Below, piece by piece: positions 14,795 to 14,861 of a stretch of 14,861 bases of DNA. Location: contig JBMYYH010000077.1 in assembly GCA_049609225.1 (NCBI GenBank), positions 1 to 14,861 on the forward strand, in the 5' to 3' direction. A program made the translations under genes and the position numbers. Numbering within the stretch: the stretch's first letter is position 1; every line of letters starts with the position of its first letter. Under the pieces are notes generated by a model. It made no database searches. It had not been told where the DNA came from and saw only the letters and a list, made by a program, of their open reading frames with translations. Source of the DNA: GCA-2746235 sp049609225. GTDB taxonomy: Bacteria; Planctomycetota; UBA1135.

Positions 14795-14861
14795 TGCACC
14801 GAAGGGGTAGCCGCACCTGGGCTAACCTTTGCTGCCTGGCATTCGGCATCCTCGCGGGTGC
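14794..14861 (+). CDS. start of an exported protein, cut by the window end
   Basis: An ATG at 14794 overlaps the M28 stop as TGATG. The frame stays open to the last base, giving 22 complete codons. The start reads MHRRGSRTWANLCCLAFGIL, a basic N-terminus followed by a hydrophobic stretch, as in a signal peptide. The junction type is the same as between the preceding genes, which supports a fifth operon member. Nothing about function can be said. Confidence 0.55.
   Translation, partial: MHRRGSRTWANLCCLAFGILAG

Overview
The window is a compact stretch of bacterial chromosome with ten complete protein genes and the start of an eleventh. No rRNA, tRNA, CRISPR array, transposase or phage gene was seen. 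The combination points to a Planctomycetota-like bacterium or a close relative: secreted FG-GAP and PD40 beta-propeller proteins carrying a similar C-terminal domain, a long-form SAICAR synthase, moderately high GC, and few Shine-Dalgarno (SD) sites. This is inference from gene style, with moderate to low confidence; no marker gene settles it.

Left part (1-5087). On the minus strand run a secreted HEAT/TPR protein, trigger factor (tig, GTG start) and the protease subunit ClpP, which together look like a protein quality-control cluster. Between tig and clpP sits a plus-strand gene for a secreted seven-bladed PD40/TolB-like propeller. It has lower GC and a perfect AGGAGG ribosome-binding site, so it looks like a later insertion into a tig-clpP pair.

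Middle (5088-8869). mnmG (tRNA wobble-uridine modification) is divergent from the HEAT/TPR gene. A convergent secreted FG-GAP (integrin-alpha-like) propeller gene follows. The 123-base space upstream of that gene holds a clear intrinsic terminator for purC, a perfect 13-bp hairpin, and an SD site partly inside a predicted leader hairpin.

Right part (8870-14861). purC (purine synthesis) and aroA (shikimate pathway) diverge from a 42-base space whose two candidate promoters overlap. aroA leads a tightly coupled operon: aroA, a TPR/HEAT probable lipoprotein, galE, a secreted M28 metallopeptidase, and a truncated exported protein. Every junction overlaps by one to four bases.

The main non-obvious signals are these. 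Promoter-like -10 boxes sit 5-7 bases from the start codons of clpP, purC and aroA, suggesting leaderless mRNAs, while both propeller genes have SD leaders. The PD40 protein has exactly regular 58-residue repeats. AroA has Ala where most glyphosate-sensitive enzymes have Gly. An 18-bp perfect palindrome lies just upstream of tig. I did not find a convincing new multi-gene system such as defence, secretion or biosynthesis; most genes are housekeeping or secreted proteins of known families.
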